The position numbers were made by a program, and so were the translations under genes. Under the pieces are notes generated by a model that was given only the letters and a program-made list of their open reading frames with translations, was not told where the DNA came from and made no database searches. Positions 27,221 to 36,415 of a stretch of 64,000 bases of DNA are shown piece by piece. The stretch's first letter is position 1. The number at the start of each line of letters is the position of its first letter. The stretch comes from Nitrosococcus wardiae. Its GTDB lineage: Bacteria; Pseudomonadota; Gammaproteobacteria; Nitrosococcales; Nitrosococcaceae. The stretch spans positions 1,631,659 through 1,695,658 of the forward strand of contig NZ_CP038033.1 in NCBI RefSeq assembly GCF_004421105.1, in the 5' to 3' direction.

Positions 27221-28328
27221 TTGCTATGCGCGTTTAAGTTGACACGACAAGGGGGAGAGGTTAGCTTTTTATCTATTGAATACCCAGTGAGCTAGGAGGA
27301 AGTGAAAATGCCCGCCCCTTACTCGAATGATTTACGTCAAAAACTGATCACCTGCTATGAGCAGGGAGAACTGAGCCAGGAGGCGGTGGCGAAACGGTTT
27401 TTGGTTTCGGTGAGGACCTTCAAGCGGTGGTGGAAGCGCTACCAGGAACGTGAGCGCATTGCTCCGGAGCCGATGGGGGGCTGGGTGGAGCCGAAGGTCG
27501 ATGAAGCCGGGGGGGCTCAAATCCGAGCGTGGCTCAAGGCGCGGCCGGAGTTAACGCTGGTGCAGCTGTGTGAACGCTATGAGCGCCACTTTGGGGTATC
27601 GATGAGCCGAAGTGCTATGGACCGCGCGTTGAAGCGGCTGAACCTCACGCGAAAAAAAAGACGTTCTATGAGCCCACGCGCGAGAGCGAGCCGGTCCAAC
27701 GACAGCGGGCCGCCCATCAAGAACGCCTCTGCGCGTATGCCCCCGAAGAGCTGATTTTTCTCGATGAAATGGGGGCGGTGTTAAACCTGACTTTAGAATA
27801 CGGTTGGGCTCCCAAAGGTCAGCGGGCCTATGGGGAAAAACCCACTTCTCGGGGGCAACGCATTAGCACCCTCGGGGCGCTTTCCTCCCCGGGGCTGGTC
27901 ACGGCCATGTGCTTTGAGGGCACTTTAAACGGGGCCGTCTTTCTCTATTTCTTAGAGCATTTCTTGTGCCCCCAACTCAAACCAGGCCAGTGTGTGATTT
28001 TGGATAATGCCGCCGCCCATCACGTCGAGGGGGTCGCTGAACTCATTGAGCAAACCGGTGCTGAACTCCTTTATTTACCTCCCTACTCCCCTGATCTTAA
28101 CCCCATTGAAATGGCCTGGTCCCAGGTGAAACACCGGCTCCGAAAAGCCCAAGCGCGAACCAAAAAAGCCTTATATGAGGCCCTCGCTCAGGCCCTCCAC
28201 ACCCTTACGCCAGAGCAGGCCAAAGCCTATTTGGGGCATGTGGGCATCCGGGACTAACCTCATACGCAAAGGCGCGATGGGCTTCTTTATTCTCCAGACT
28301 AAAGTGTCGACCTAAACGGGAAATGCTG
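27221..28328 (+). mobile_element. IS630-family element, copy 2 (intact)
   Basis: A 1108-bp element flanked by TA at 27219-27220 and 28329-28330. It shares its ends and almost all its sequence with 13109-14215 and lies in the same orientation, about 13 kb away. It sits between remnants of two other transposases. Confidence 0.92.
27308..28257 (+). CDS. IS630-family transposase (expressed by -1 frameshift)
   Basis: A transposase of about 316 residues. The first frame (ATG 27308, AGGAGGA 7 bases upstream) encodes two helix-turn-helix units (SQEAVAKRFLVSVRTFKRWW and the VQLCERYERHFGVSMSRSAM region). A slippery A8 run at 27652-27659 (CGA AAA AAA AGA) allows a -1 shift into the catalytic frame. That frame has the DDE residues FLDEMG, VILDNAAAHH and LNPIEMAWSQ. 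Without the shift a 148-residue DNA-binding protein results. All catalytic residues are intact, unlike in copy 1. Confidence 0.9.
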
Positions 28329-28342
28329 TAGATATTACTCTC

Positions 28343-28558
28343 ATGATTCAACGTCTTCCTATCGAACTGGCCCCTGAAGCAGAGGAGTTAACCGCGCCGG
28401 CGATCTGTGGAGTGTTGGCCATTGATGAGATGGGTGATCGCAAGTGGGGAGCAAAAACGGCCCATGTGGGGAGACACTATTTGGGGTTGATGGGCAAAGT
28501 GGAGAATGGCGTGGTGACAGTGCACGCCTTGTGGGCGGATGAGCGGCTGTATAAGTGA
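28343..28558 (+). pseudogene. IS701-like transposase fragment
   Basis: An internal piece of a DDE transposase. The segment GVLAIDEMGDRKWGAKTAHV, then GRHYLGLMGKVENG and ALWADERLY, resembles the IS701/DDE_5 group (AID.TG..KKG...VGV.RQY.G..GK..N). Both ends of the protein are missing and the frame stops at 28558. Confidence 0.55.
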
Positions 28559-28873
28559 AGTGACTGAGGAGTATCTGTGTTTTGTATCTAGAAAGGGCGC
28601 ATAGCCGTAGATGAACAGAACGCGGTTCCAAATCAGTTGGAGATGGTAGCCTTGCTGCCGGATGAATTAGATCTTGAACGGGGCGACAGCATGTTCTAAA
28701 CGGCGGCCTGTAGAGCACGCACTTTTAGGTTTCGGACCTCGCATAGTTTCCCCACCAATTTTTAGCATACTAGGCAGAGTTCAACAAACATTTGGAATGC
28801 AATAAGCAAACTAGTATCTACGCTATTGCATTTCTACGTGGCCCTCTGGAAGCCAGGTACGGGGGAAATAAAA
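28559..28873. other. Intergenic region, no gene seen
   Basis: About 315 bases after the transposase fragment. It may be more decayed IS sequence, since it has broken frames on the plus strand, but I recognise no protein or RNA in it. Confidence 0.35.
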
Positions 28874-28903
28874 ATAGGGGGTAGCTGGAAGCCGCCCCCC
28901 TAT
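28874..28903 (-). terminator. Rho-independent terminator of the PEP-CTERM gene
   Basis: ATAGGGGG (28874-28881) pairs with CCCCCTAT (28896-28903). Read on the minus strand, the hairpin is followed by ATTTTTATTT. It lies about 40 bases after the stop codon of the gene ending at 28945. Confidence 0.75.
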
Positions 28904-28944
28904 CTCTATCTAATGCTCCCCCTTAATTACTCCCTTTTTAGAAA

Positions 28945-29898
28945 TCAGGCGAGCTTACGGCGCCGCCTAATGTGGCTAACACTAATCAAGCTAAGGCCAA
29001 TACCCAGGAGGGCAATACTCGCCGGCTCAGGAACAGCTTGGGTGTTGAAGCTTGAATTGGCATCAGCCTCAAAGTGAAAATCTTCAGGCCCCTGACCTAA
29101 GCCATTGATACTGTCAGGCCCGTAGACCGGGGTATTACCCGCTACAGACAGCTCGGGATTAATGTTATCAAAGGGATCTTCCAAGGTCGCATTCAGCAAA
29201 AACTCGATAATGGTATCATTATTGATACCTTGAAAGAAGGTAGGATTAAAGAAGCCGATAGCCGCCTCCACCGTCGCATCTCCGCTACCTTGCACCGTTC
29301 GTATTCCCGGCAGATCATTGTTTCCGAAACCATCGAGCGACTGGATATTATTATTTGCCGAACCGCCAGTTAAGCTAAAACCAGCACCCAATATTGTTGG
29401 ATTTACGCTAGCGGACAGGATCAGCGTGCCATCGTCATATCCCAACCCGCTGTTCCCGGTTATCCCGTCTGCATTGGTGGTGCCAGCGCTAAAATCATCA
29501 TACCAGATATTCACTGTTCCGCCACTATGGTTAAAATCAACGGTGTCGGCAATGCCGTCTCCGTCGATATCGTTACTATCGGCAACTATCTCGTTAAGGG
29601 AGATTTCGTAAGTAATCTCGAATGGCCCCGCAGCTCCAGTTGGTATATTTGTAACGCCGCCAGTACCGCTCACTGAGGTAAGTTCGGATTGAATGAATGT
29701 TGTGAAAGTACTGTCATCGGCCAGTGGTATGGCATCGACTGCCAGAGCATTGCCCGGAAGCCAATCGAGGCCATCAACTGGCGTGAAAACGCCATCTTGG
29801 TCAAAATCGAAGCCAATAGTGTCTGCAACGACCGGCATCGCAACTGATAGTGATAAGGCAGCACCTACGCTGCTAGTAATTAGTTTCTTCTTAAACAT
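28945..29898 (-). CDS. PEP-CTERM sorting-domain protein
   Basis: A secreted substrate of exosortase A. It has an N-terminal signal peptide (about 1-25, ending VVA), a Thr/Gly/Asp/Asn-rich body of beta type (about 28-285) with Asp-rich FDFDQDG and DIDGDGIAD segments that may bind calcium, and a C-terminal sorting signal: PEP at 290-292, a hydrophobic helix (about 293-308) and the basic tail HIRRRRK. XrtA (43704) should cut near the PEP motif and anchor the protein or release it to the surface. Start ATG 29898 has AGGAGA 8 bases upstream. It is controlled by the sigma-54 site at 30022-30037. Confidence 0.92.
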   Translation of the reverse strand: MFKKKLITSSVGAALSLSVAMPVVADTIGFDFDQDGVFTPVDGLDWLPGNALAVDAIPLADDSTFTTFIQSELTSVSGTGGVTNIPTGAAGPFEITYEISLNEIVADSNDIDGDGIADTVDFNHSGGTVNIWYDDFSAGTTNADGITGNSGLGYDDGTLILSASVNPTILGAGFSLTGGSANNNIQSLDGFGNNDLPGIRTVQGSGDATVEAAIGFFNPTFFQGINNDTIIEFLLNATLEDPFDNINPELSVAGNTPVYGPDSINGLGQGPEDFHFEADANSSFNTQAVPEPASIALLGIGLSLISVSHIRRRRKLA

Positions 29899-30021
29899 TT
29901 CTGCAGTCTCCTCGCTATAATGGTGAAACTATTGACCTTATGTATGGACCGCTTAAATTAAAGCAATGTCTCGGATGAAGCGCTCCAAAATACTAGCGTG
30001 TTACTAGCATGTATAAAATGT

Positions 30022-30037
30022 AGCAAGCTTGATGCCA
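30022..30037 (-). promoter_or_regulatory. Sigma-54 (-24/-12) promoter of the PEP-CTERM gene
   Basis: On the minus strand the sequence is TGGCATCAAGCTTGCT, with GG-N10-GC and both consensus halves. It would start transcription near 30010, leaving a leader of about 110 bases before ATG 29898. Known PEP-CTERM genes in Zoogloea are RpoN-dependent through PrsK/PrsR; here prsK/prsR lie in the same window. Confidence 0.8.
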
Positions 30038-30404
30038 AGAGATTTATTTTTTTATATCTCAAGGTATTAAAGATAAATAATAAATTTTCTTGCCCCTGAG
30101 GAGGGCACATCTGTAAAGAATAATGATATCGCTAGTTATATTCTTGCTTTCTTAACTTTGGCTAAAGAGCCTCGTGAGATACCTGGCGATAATAAAGGTG
30201 AGCATCCCTGCCATCTGGTATTCCATGATTAAGCTCTGGCTAAGGTGAAGGTGTTTCCTAGGGCAGGAGCTTTAAAAAATTCCCGGCTTTTTTGTCCGCA
30301 CTTTTTTATTCCCATGAAAGCGAGGGCAGCTAGAAAGCGGAGATTTGAGGTTGCTCCTGGCCACCTTTTATTCAATTATCACCTAGTCAATTTACGCAAA
30401 CCCT
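30038..30404. other. Upstream region of the PEP-CTERM promoter
   Basis: About 370 AT-rich bases with no ORF supported. A dyad TGCCC-N7-GGGCA (30091-30107) lies 54-70 bases upstream of the sigma-54 site, where an enhancer for PrsR could sit. The 79-codon ORF starting at 30245 overlaps prsT antisense and is not called. Confidence 0.4.
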
Positions 30405-33203
30405 TTAGTTATCCAATGCTTGGAGCAGAGTATGGGCTTCCTTTTCCTCGGCAAAGGGTTGTTTCGCATCCAAGAGATCATTAAGCACTTGCCGGGCCTG
30501 CGCGTTCTCTTCATTACGGGCTAGGGCCAGGGCAAAATGATACCGAATATCTGGGTTCTCAGGTGCCTTTTCCGAGGCTTTCCTTAGCAGGCGCAAGCCT
30601 TGTTTTATCTTACCTTTTTCAAGGAGTAACATTCCCAAGGTGTCCATGATTGGAGGGGTATTAGGCGCGAGTTCCATTGCTTTTTCAGCATATTCTAAAG
30701 CCTTCGACGGATCGTCTTGCCGCAACAGCCAGGCCAGATTATTAAGGGCTACCACGTTGTTTGGCGATTGCTCAACTACTTTAGCAAAGGCGAATGCTGC
30801 CTCTTGCTCCCGTTTAAGCGCCATGTAAAGGTTAGCCAGGTTAAATTGCGCCAATCTATCCTCTGGATGCTTTTTCAACCAATCTTCTAATGTCGCTAGG
30901 CTCCCATTTTGATTTCCTGCCTGGAACTGGGCAAGCGCAAGATTGACAATTACCTGACTGGTGGGAGAGTGCTTCAGCGCTTCCTTAAAGACTGCTACTG
31001 CTCCCTGAGGCCGGTTTTGGCGCATGGCCAACCACCCTTCCTGAGCTAATACCTCTGGATGTTCCGGATAAGCTTGCTTCAGCTCCTGGAACAGCTTATT
31101 AGCTTCTTTGGGTTTATTCTCCTGCATCAGCAGGCGGATCATGGCGATCTTGGAGAGGGCATGGTTGGGATCCAGCTTAAGCGCTTGATCAATCGCTTCC
31201 CGGAGCTTATTCCGGTGGTTTTGCGCGGAGTAAGCTTTGGCCAGGAGATAGTGGGCTTGGGCCGATTGGGGTTGAACTTCCACTAATTTCTGGAAAGTTC
31301 CCACCGCACTGGCGGCCTGGTTGGTCTCCAATTGGGCTGTTCCCATGACGGACAATAACGCTGGATATTGGGAATAACGGCTTTGGACCCCTTGCAGGAG
31401 TGCGAGGCTGCGCTCTGGTTCGCCTTGTGCCAAATAGTGGCGGGCCAATATTAACCGGGGCTCCAAGGCTCGAGGGTTTTCCTCCATGGCCTGTTCTATC
31501 CAGATTTTGGCTTCTTTAATCCGCCCCTGCCGGGAGTCCAGGGCACCAAGTTTGAGTAAGGTACGGAGGTGCCCAGGGTGGTGTTCCAAGGTTTGTTGAT
31601 AAAGAGAGCGGGCTTTCTCTATTTCCCCTTTTTGGAGGGCCAATACCGCCAGGTTATGGGTGGCGGAAGGATTGCCCGGGGCGATTTCCAGGGCTTGTTG
31701 AAAGGCCTCCCGGGCCTTGCTCTCTTCTTTTTTTCCTAGATAAGCCAGGGCCACCAAATTAAGCGGAAGGGAACTGTCCGGCTTCTTTTCCTTGAGCCGT
31801 TGGGCCGCTTTTAGCGCTGGGTCGAATTCCCGTGCCCGTAAGTGACCCAATACCACTAGAAGATCTGCCTGGGGTAGTTGGGAATTTGAATCTAGTGCAA
31901 TGGCTTTTTCTAGCTTTTCGATACCCTGTTCATGTTCCCCGGAGAGCATGAAACTTAGGCCCAGCTTCATGTAAGAGGCGGCGGACTCTGGGGATTCGGC
32001 CAGAACTTTTTGGAAGTAGGAAGTACTCTCTTTAAGTTTACCTTGTCCGAGGACTGCGTTCCCCATTAAATCTAGGGTTGCCACATCACTGGGGTGCCGT
32101 GTCAGCAGGGGCTCCAGTACTGATCCAGCACCGGCAAAGTCGCCCCGGCGAAGTCGGACTGCAGCGAGTACCTTTGCAGTCTGATCGGATTGGGGGAAGC
32201 GAGCCAAGAACCGGCTTAAGTGCCGTTCGGCTTGTTCAAGTTGGCCTTGCATATAGTGGGAGAGGCCGGCATAAAACACCGCCGGCATGTAGTCCCGCTT
32301 CTGATTCAGGGATTTTTGGAAGGCTGCCAGGGCTTCAGAGTATTTTTGTTGCTGGAAGTGCAGTAATCCTTGGGCGTAGGCACCTCCTGGGTGATTGGGC
32401 GCCCGCCTATTGAGGGTTTTTAAATCGTTTTCCGCACCATCATAGTCTTCCAGATAAATCCGTACCAACGCTCGGTTGAGCAGATCGGGGGCATTGTTAA
32501 GGCGGTGGGTAATGGCTTCCCCATAGGCCTGTTCAGCCTCCTTGGTATTTCCTTGAAAACGATCGAGATCGCCTAGCAGGCTCCAGGCGGGTGCAAAGTT
32601 AGGCGTAGCTTGGAGGACTTGGTCAAGCCATTTCCGGGTCTCCTCCAGGCGGTTCTGCGCGGCGGCAATCCGCGCCTTTCCAAAGCCAGCTTCTGGGGTA
32701 TCAGGGCTGATAGAAAGGGCGGAATCATAGAATTTTTCTGCTTTTTCAAGCTCACCTAATTCAAGAGAGGCATGCCCTCGTAGGGCTAGCAGTTTAGCCT
32801 GTTCCTTTTCGGGAAGTCCTTGGGGATCGACCGGATCATCAAGTACCTGCTGAAATTTACCTTGGAGGAGTCTAGCTTGGCTGAGGGGAGCCGCGACAGT
32901 TTCGGGGGATAGACCAAGCTTAAGGGCTTGCCGCAATTCTTTTTCGGCGGCGGCCCCATCACCCACTTTTAGGTAAACCCGCCCGAGCAGTTCCCGAGCT
33001 TCAATATTGTCTGGTGTTTTCTGCAGGGCATTTTTCAGCTCAATAATGGTGGCTCTTATTTTTCCTTCACCTTGGTATTCTTTAGCACGGATGATGTGTT
33101 CTTCTGGGGTGAGTCTAGGTCCCGTATTGCAGCCTGTTACAAGGGCAACAGCCCATAATAAGGAGTAGGCTAGGATGATAGGGTGCAGTGGTGAGCAAGA
33201 CAT
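30405..33203 (-). CDS. prsT: PEP-CTERM system TPR lipoprotein PrsT
   Basis: A periplasmic lipoprotein of 932 residues (TIGR02917). The lipobox ends LVTGC, so the cysteine at residue 25 should be lipidated. From about residue 40 to the end the sequence is tandem 34-residue TPR units (for example LLGRVYLKVGDGAAAEKELR and LAWLLRQDDPSKALEYAEKA). The family always accompanies exosortase A loci and probably helps assemble or transport PEP-CTERM proteins or polysaccharide, but its reaction is unknown. ATG 33203 has GAGG 6 bases upstream; a TTG at 33209 adds two residues. It lies beside the PEP-CTERM gene, far from xrtA. Confidence 0.93.
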   Translation of the reverse strand: MSCSPLHPIILAYSLLWAVALVTGCNTGPRLTPEEHIIRAKEYQGEGKIRATIIELKNALQKTPDNIEARELLGRVYLKVGDGAAAEKELRQALKLGLSPETVAAPLSQARLLQGKFQQVLDDPVDPQGLPEKEQAKLLALRGHASLELGELEKAEKFYDSALSISPDTPEAGFGKARIAAAQNRLEETRKWLDQVLQATPNFAPAWSLLGDLDRFQGNTKEAEQAYGEAITHRLNNAPDLLNRALVRIYLEDYDGAENDLKTLNRRAPNHPGGAYAQGLLHFQQQKYSEALAAFQKSLNQKRDYMPAVFYAGLSHYMQGQLEQAERHLSRFLARFPQSDQTAKVLAAVRLRRGDFAGAGSVLEPLLTRHPSDVATLDLMGNAVLGQGKLKESTSYFQKVLAESPESAASYMKLGLSFMLSGEHEQGIEKLEKAIALDSNSQLPQADLLVVLGHLRAREFDPALKAAQRLKEKKPDSSLPLNLVALAYLGKKEESKAREAFQQALEIAPGNPSATHNLAVLALQKGEIEKARSLYQQTLEHHPGHLRTLLKLGALDSRQGRIKEAKIWIEQAMEENPRALEPRLILARHYLAQGEPERSLALLQGVQSRYSQYPALLSVMGTAQLETNQAASAVGTFQKLVEVQPQSAQAHYLLAKAYSAQNHRNKLREAIDQALKLDPNHALSKIAMIRLLMQENKPKEANKLFQELKQAYPEHPEVLAQEGWLAMRQNRPQGAVAVFKEALKHSPTSQVIVNLALAQFQAGNQNGSLATLEDWLKKHPEDRLAQFNLANLYMALKREQEAAFAFAKVVEQSPNNVVALNNLAWLLRQDDPSKALEYAEKAMELAPNTPPIMDTLGMLLLEKGKIKQGLRLLRKASEKAPENPDIRYHFALALARNEENAQARQVLNDLLDAKQPFAEEKEAHTLLQALDN

Positions 33204-34232
33204 GGGCAACCTCGTAGCTTATAAGCTAAGTATTAAATTACATTTAACAAATTTTTCGAGCAGTACACCCCATTCCTTTAGGAAGGGAGGATGCGCTTTT
33301 TGATCCAAGAGCTAGATGTTAAAGCGAATACCCTCAGGTTGACTGCTTTGCGCTTAGATTTCTGGATAGTTTAAGCAAGCTCTTTAATTATTCTGGTCAC
33401 TAGAGCAATTAATGTAGCTAATATTGTGTCTATCCGGAAGGGGATTTAAGCTCATCCTTTGTTAGGAAAATATCGCCTGAGGCATTTATTCTTGGGTAGG
33501 GGATAATGCCAACTCATCGTTTACAATGCTTTGGTGTAAGATTTTTTGACGCTTCTCAGCAGATTGGAGCAGCTTTCATAAAGAGGCCATTCAGGTACGT
33601 ATATAGTATTTCCCGAATAAAGGGAGAGACGAATATCGACGTAGCAGGACCTTAATTTCTCAATCTAGCCGTATCTCTCCTATAAAGAAAGTATCGAGTA
33701 TATTAAAAACCATCTGGGGAATAGTTTTGCTAAGCTTAACCTAGGCAAATCTCCAGAGGTGCATGGGATCAAGCTCCGCGAGCCTGTGGTGCGGGTAGAG
33801 AAAGAGCTTATGAATGCCCAATGCCTAAAGAATCAGTTTTTAACACCGTTAATCAAGTAGTCGATGGGCTTTATTTAAGGTGTAAATAAAGCTGACATGT
33901 CACCACTAAGACACAAAGAACCCAAATAAAGAAGGGATTTGAATAAGCTGAGAGATTGTTTTTCTTTGTAGTGACTTAGTGAATTATCCAGATTAGTGTG
34001 CTAAAAGTTTGGTTTACTAAAGTAAATAGGTGATTTTACTGACTCGCCAGACTATAGTCTAAAGGAATAGAATTAAGAGGGTAGCGTGGTATCCCAATTG
34101 AGGGTGTCATCAGAACCTAAACCCTTTCAAAAAAAAGCAATAATTTTTTCATAATAACAAAAGCGTTTGCTGCTAATCTCTTATGAAGAATCAGACACAA
34201 TATCCACGCCAGTGGGAGGAGGGGGCATTTGA
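33204..34232. other. 1-kb region upstream of the polysaccharide operon
   Basis: The longest gene-free stretch in the window. No ORF or RNA is recognised. It contains two ACCACAAAG-family segments (33901-33934 and 33961-33990). Near the downstream end are palindromes TTTACTAAAGTAAA (34013-34026), a third TTTACT (34035-34040) and a perfect 12-bp AGACTATAGTCT (34049-34060). These may be operators for the operon starting at 34233. A strong GGGAGGAGGGGG ribosome site precedes that gene. Confidence 0.45.
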
Positions 34233-34868
34233 ATGTGCCTAAGGTGTAAGGTTATTCCTCCATCACTAATGTTTCTTGTGGTGCTCCTGACAAGCCTAGC
34301 TCTCCTTGGTTGTGGCCCTAAATTGCCGCTGGCACCCGCCGTGGTGATAGACGAAGGAGAAACCCCCTTTTACATCATTGGACCGGGTGACACTGTAGAG
34401 ATTTTTGTCTGGGGGAATCCTGAAGTTTCCACCGGTGCTCCGGTCCGACCGGATGGCCGTATTACGGTCCCCTTAGTGGAAGACTTACAGGCCACTGGCA
34501 AGACTCCGACTGAATTGGCGCGGGATCTGGAACAAGCCTTGGCCCGTTATATTCGGACGCCCGTGGTGACGGTCATGGTGGGTGGCTTTGTCGGGCGCTC
34601 TAGCGAGCAAATTCGTATCGTAGGCGAGGCGACTGAGCCTCAAGCTCTTCCCTATAGGGAGAAAATGACACTCCTTGATGTAATGATTGCGGTGGGGGGG
34701 ATTACAGAGTTTGCCGAGGGTAATGATTCCGTTATCGTGCGTACCATCAATGGGGCAATGTCGCAGTACCGGGTGCGGATTGAGGATTTAATTAAGGATG
34801 GGGACATTACCGCCAATGTGCAGATGCTACCGGGGGATGTGTTAATTATTCCCGAGGCCTGGTTCTAA
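34233..34868 (+). CDS. XrtA-system polysaccharide export lipoprotein (Wza-like)
   Basis: An outer-membrane polysaccharide export protein of 211 residues (TIGR03027). Lipobox LALLGC puts the lipidated Cys at residue 29. A Poly_export domain follows (YIIGPGDTVEIFVWGNPEVS, about 45-120), then a SLBB-type segment (IRIVGEATEPQALPY, about 130-205). The polymer should leave the cell through an oligomer of this protein. It starts the main polysaccharide operon, 13 bases ahead of the wzz gene. The ribosome site GGGAGGAGGGGG is very strong. Confidence 0.92.
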   Translation: MCLRCKVIPPSLMFLVVLLTSLALLGCGPKLPLAPAVVIDEGETPFYIIGPGDTVEIFVWGNPEVSTGAPVRPDGRITVPLVEDLQATGKTPTELARDLEQALARYIRTPVVTVMVGGFVGRSSEQIRIVGEATEPQALPYREKMTLLDVMIAVGGITEFAEGNDSVIVRTINGAMSQYRVRIEDLIKDGDITANVQMLPGDVLIIPEAWF

Positions 34869-34881
34869 GGGTAAAGACGCC

Positions 34882-36411
34882 ATGCATGAGATTTGGCTAA
34901 AGATATATGCTTATTTGCGTGGCACCTGGCGCTTTCGTTGGTATGCCATTGTAGTGGCATGGCTCATCGCCATCATAGGCTGGCCCCTAGTGTTCCAAAT
35001 GCCTGATCATTACCAGTCTTCGGCCCGTATCCATGTGGATACTGATTCGCTGCTACGGCCCTTGTTACGGGGCTTAACAATTGAGCCTAATCTCCAGCAG
35101 CGGCTAGATCTGATGACCCGGACTCTGCTGAGCCGACCGAACTTGGAAAAGCTCGCCCGCATGACCGATATGGATCTCACCGCTAAAACTCCAGCGCAGA
35201 TGGAAGCCCTGCTTAATCGACTTGAGAGCGGCATCCATATAGGAAGTGGCCGAGGGCACAATATTTATACGATTTCCTATAAAGACAAAGATCCCCAGCT
35301 TACCAAGGATGTGGTTCAAGCGGTGGTCACCACCTTTATGGAAGATGCCTTGGGAGCGACAAGGCAAGATAGAGACAGCGCCCAGCAGTTTCTGGAACAA
35401 CAAATCAAAGAGTATGAAAATAAGATCCGTGCTACGGAAATGAAGCTGATGGATATGAAGCGCAAGTACAAAGGCTCGATGCCTGGCGAGCTTGTCGATT
35501 ACTTCCGGCAACTGGAAAACTTGGAAGGTCGGTTGCAAGCAGCACACACTGAATTAGAGGTAGCTAGAACGCGGCGGGATGAGCTTGAGCGCCAGCTCAG
35601 CGGGGAGCAAGCTCTAGCTGCCTCTGGATCAAGTCCTATCGATACCCGAATTCGCTCCTTAGAGAAGAAGCTGGACGATCTGTCATTAAGGTACACGGAA
35701 AAACATCCTGATGTGATAGCAACGAAAGAGGTTATCGCTACGCTGCGCCAGCAAAAACAAGCTTTTATTGAGGAAGGAAAAAGTGGGGAAGCCTTATCGA
35801 AGGACAATCCTTTTTATCAGCAACTGCGAGTAGCGTTGGTGACTGCAGAAGGGGAAGTTGCTTCTCAAGAAGCGCGGGTGGCAGCTTTGGAAGAAGAGAT
35901 GAAGCAGGTGCGAGGATTTATTGACAACATGCCTAAGCTTGCCCTAGAAATTTCGCAATTAAAGCGGGACTATGGCATTAATAAGAGAAATTATCATACG
36001 TTGCTAGAGCGCCAAGAATCGGCAGAAATGTCAGAGAGGGTGGAGCAATCTACAGATAATATCCAATTTCGTGTGATTGATCCGCCGAAGGTGCCGTTAC
36101 GCCCTTCAGGTCCTAATCGCCCTGTGTTGCTATCCCTAGTTTTACTAGTGGGGGTTGGCGCAGGGGTGGGCGTTGCCTTTCTCCTCTCCCAACTGAAACC
36201 CACCTTTACTGACCGTAATGAGTTACAGGAACTTACCCAGTTGCCTGTTTTGGGGAGCGTATCGGTGCTATGGACACGGCAAGCGTTAATTAAGCAGCGG
36301 GTCAGATTAGCGGCGTTTCTTTTCTCCTCCAGCTTGCTTGTCGTTGCCTATGGGTTAGTTATGTCAGTAGATTTTTTTGATATCAAGATATTTAAGGTAA
36401 TAGGGATTTAA
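34882..36411 (+). CDS. XrtA-system polysaccharide chain-length determinant (Wzz)
   Basis: An inner-membrane co-polymerase of 509 residues (TIGR03007). A first membrane helix lies at about 18-37, followed by the Wzz domain with DHYQSSARIHVDTD. The large periplasmic part is coiled coil (about 155-390), and the second helix is about 415-435 (VLLSLVLLVGVGAGVGVAFL). A third hydrophobic segment is near the C-terminus. The Pro-rich VIDPPKVPLRPSGPNRP motif before the second helix is typical. It controls chain length and pairs with the kinase that follows 4 bases later. Confidence 0.92.
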   Translation: MHEIWLKIYAYLRGTWRFRWYAIVVAWLIAIIGWPLVFQMPDHYQSSARIHVDTDSLLRPLLRGLTIEPNLQQRLDLMTRTLLSRPNLEKLARMTDMDLTAKTPAQMEALLNRLESGIHIGSGRGHNIYTISYKDKDPQLTKDVVQAVVTTFMEDALGATRQDRDSAQQFLEQQIKEYENKIRATEMKLMDMKRKYKGSMPGELVDYFRQLENLEGRLQAAHTELEVARTRRDELERQLSGEQALAASGSSPIDTRIRSLEKKLDDLSLRYTEKHPDVIATKEVIATLRQQKQAFIEEGKSGEALSKDNPFYQQLRVALVTAEGEVASQEARVAALEEEMKQVRGFIDNMPKLALEISQLKRDYGINKRNYHTLLERQESAEMSERVEQSTDNIQFRVIDPPKVPLRPSGPNRPVLLSLVLLVGVGAGVGVAFLLSQLKPTFTDRNELQELTQLPVLGSVSVLWTRQALIKQRVRLAAFLFSSSLLVVAYGLVMSVDFFDIKIFKVIGI

Positions 36412-36415
36412 CGTT

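Noticed and set aside
13109-28328. Composite transposon
   Set aside because: Each IS630 copy has its own TA pair and IS630 elements are not known to move large segments as pairs, so only recombination, not joint transposition, is suggested.
34221-34240. GGCAT...GTGC near the operon start as a sigma-54 site
   Set aside because: The spacing is one base too long and it overlaps the ribosome site and start codon.
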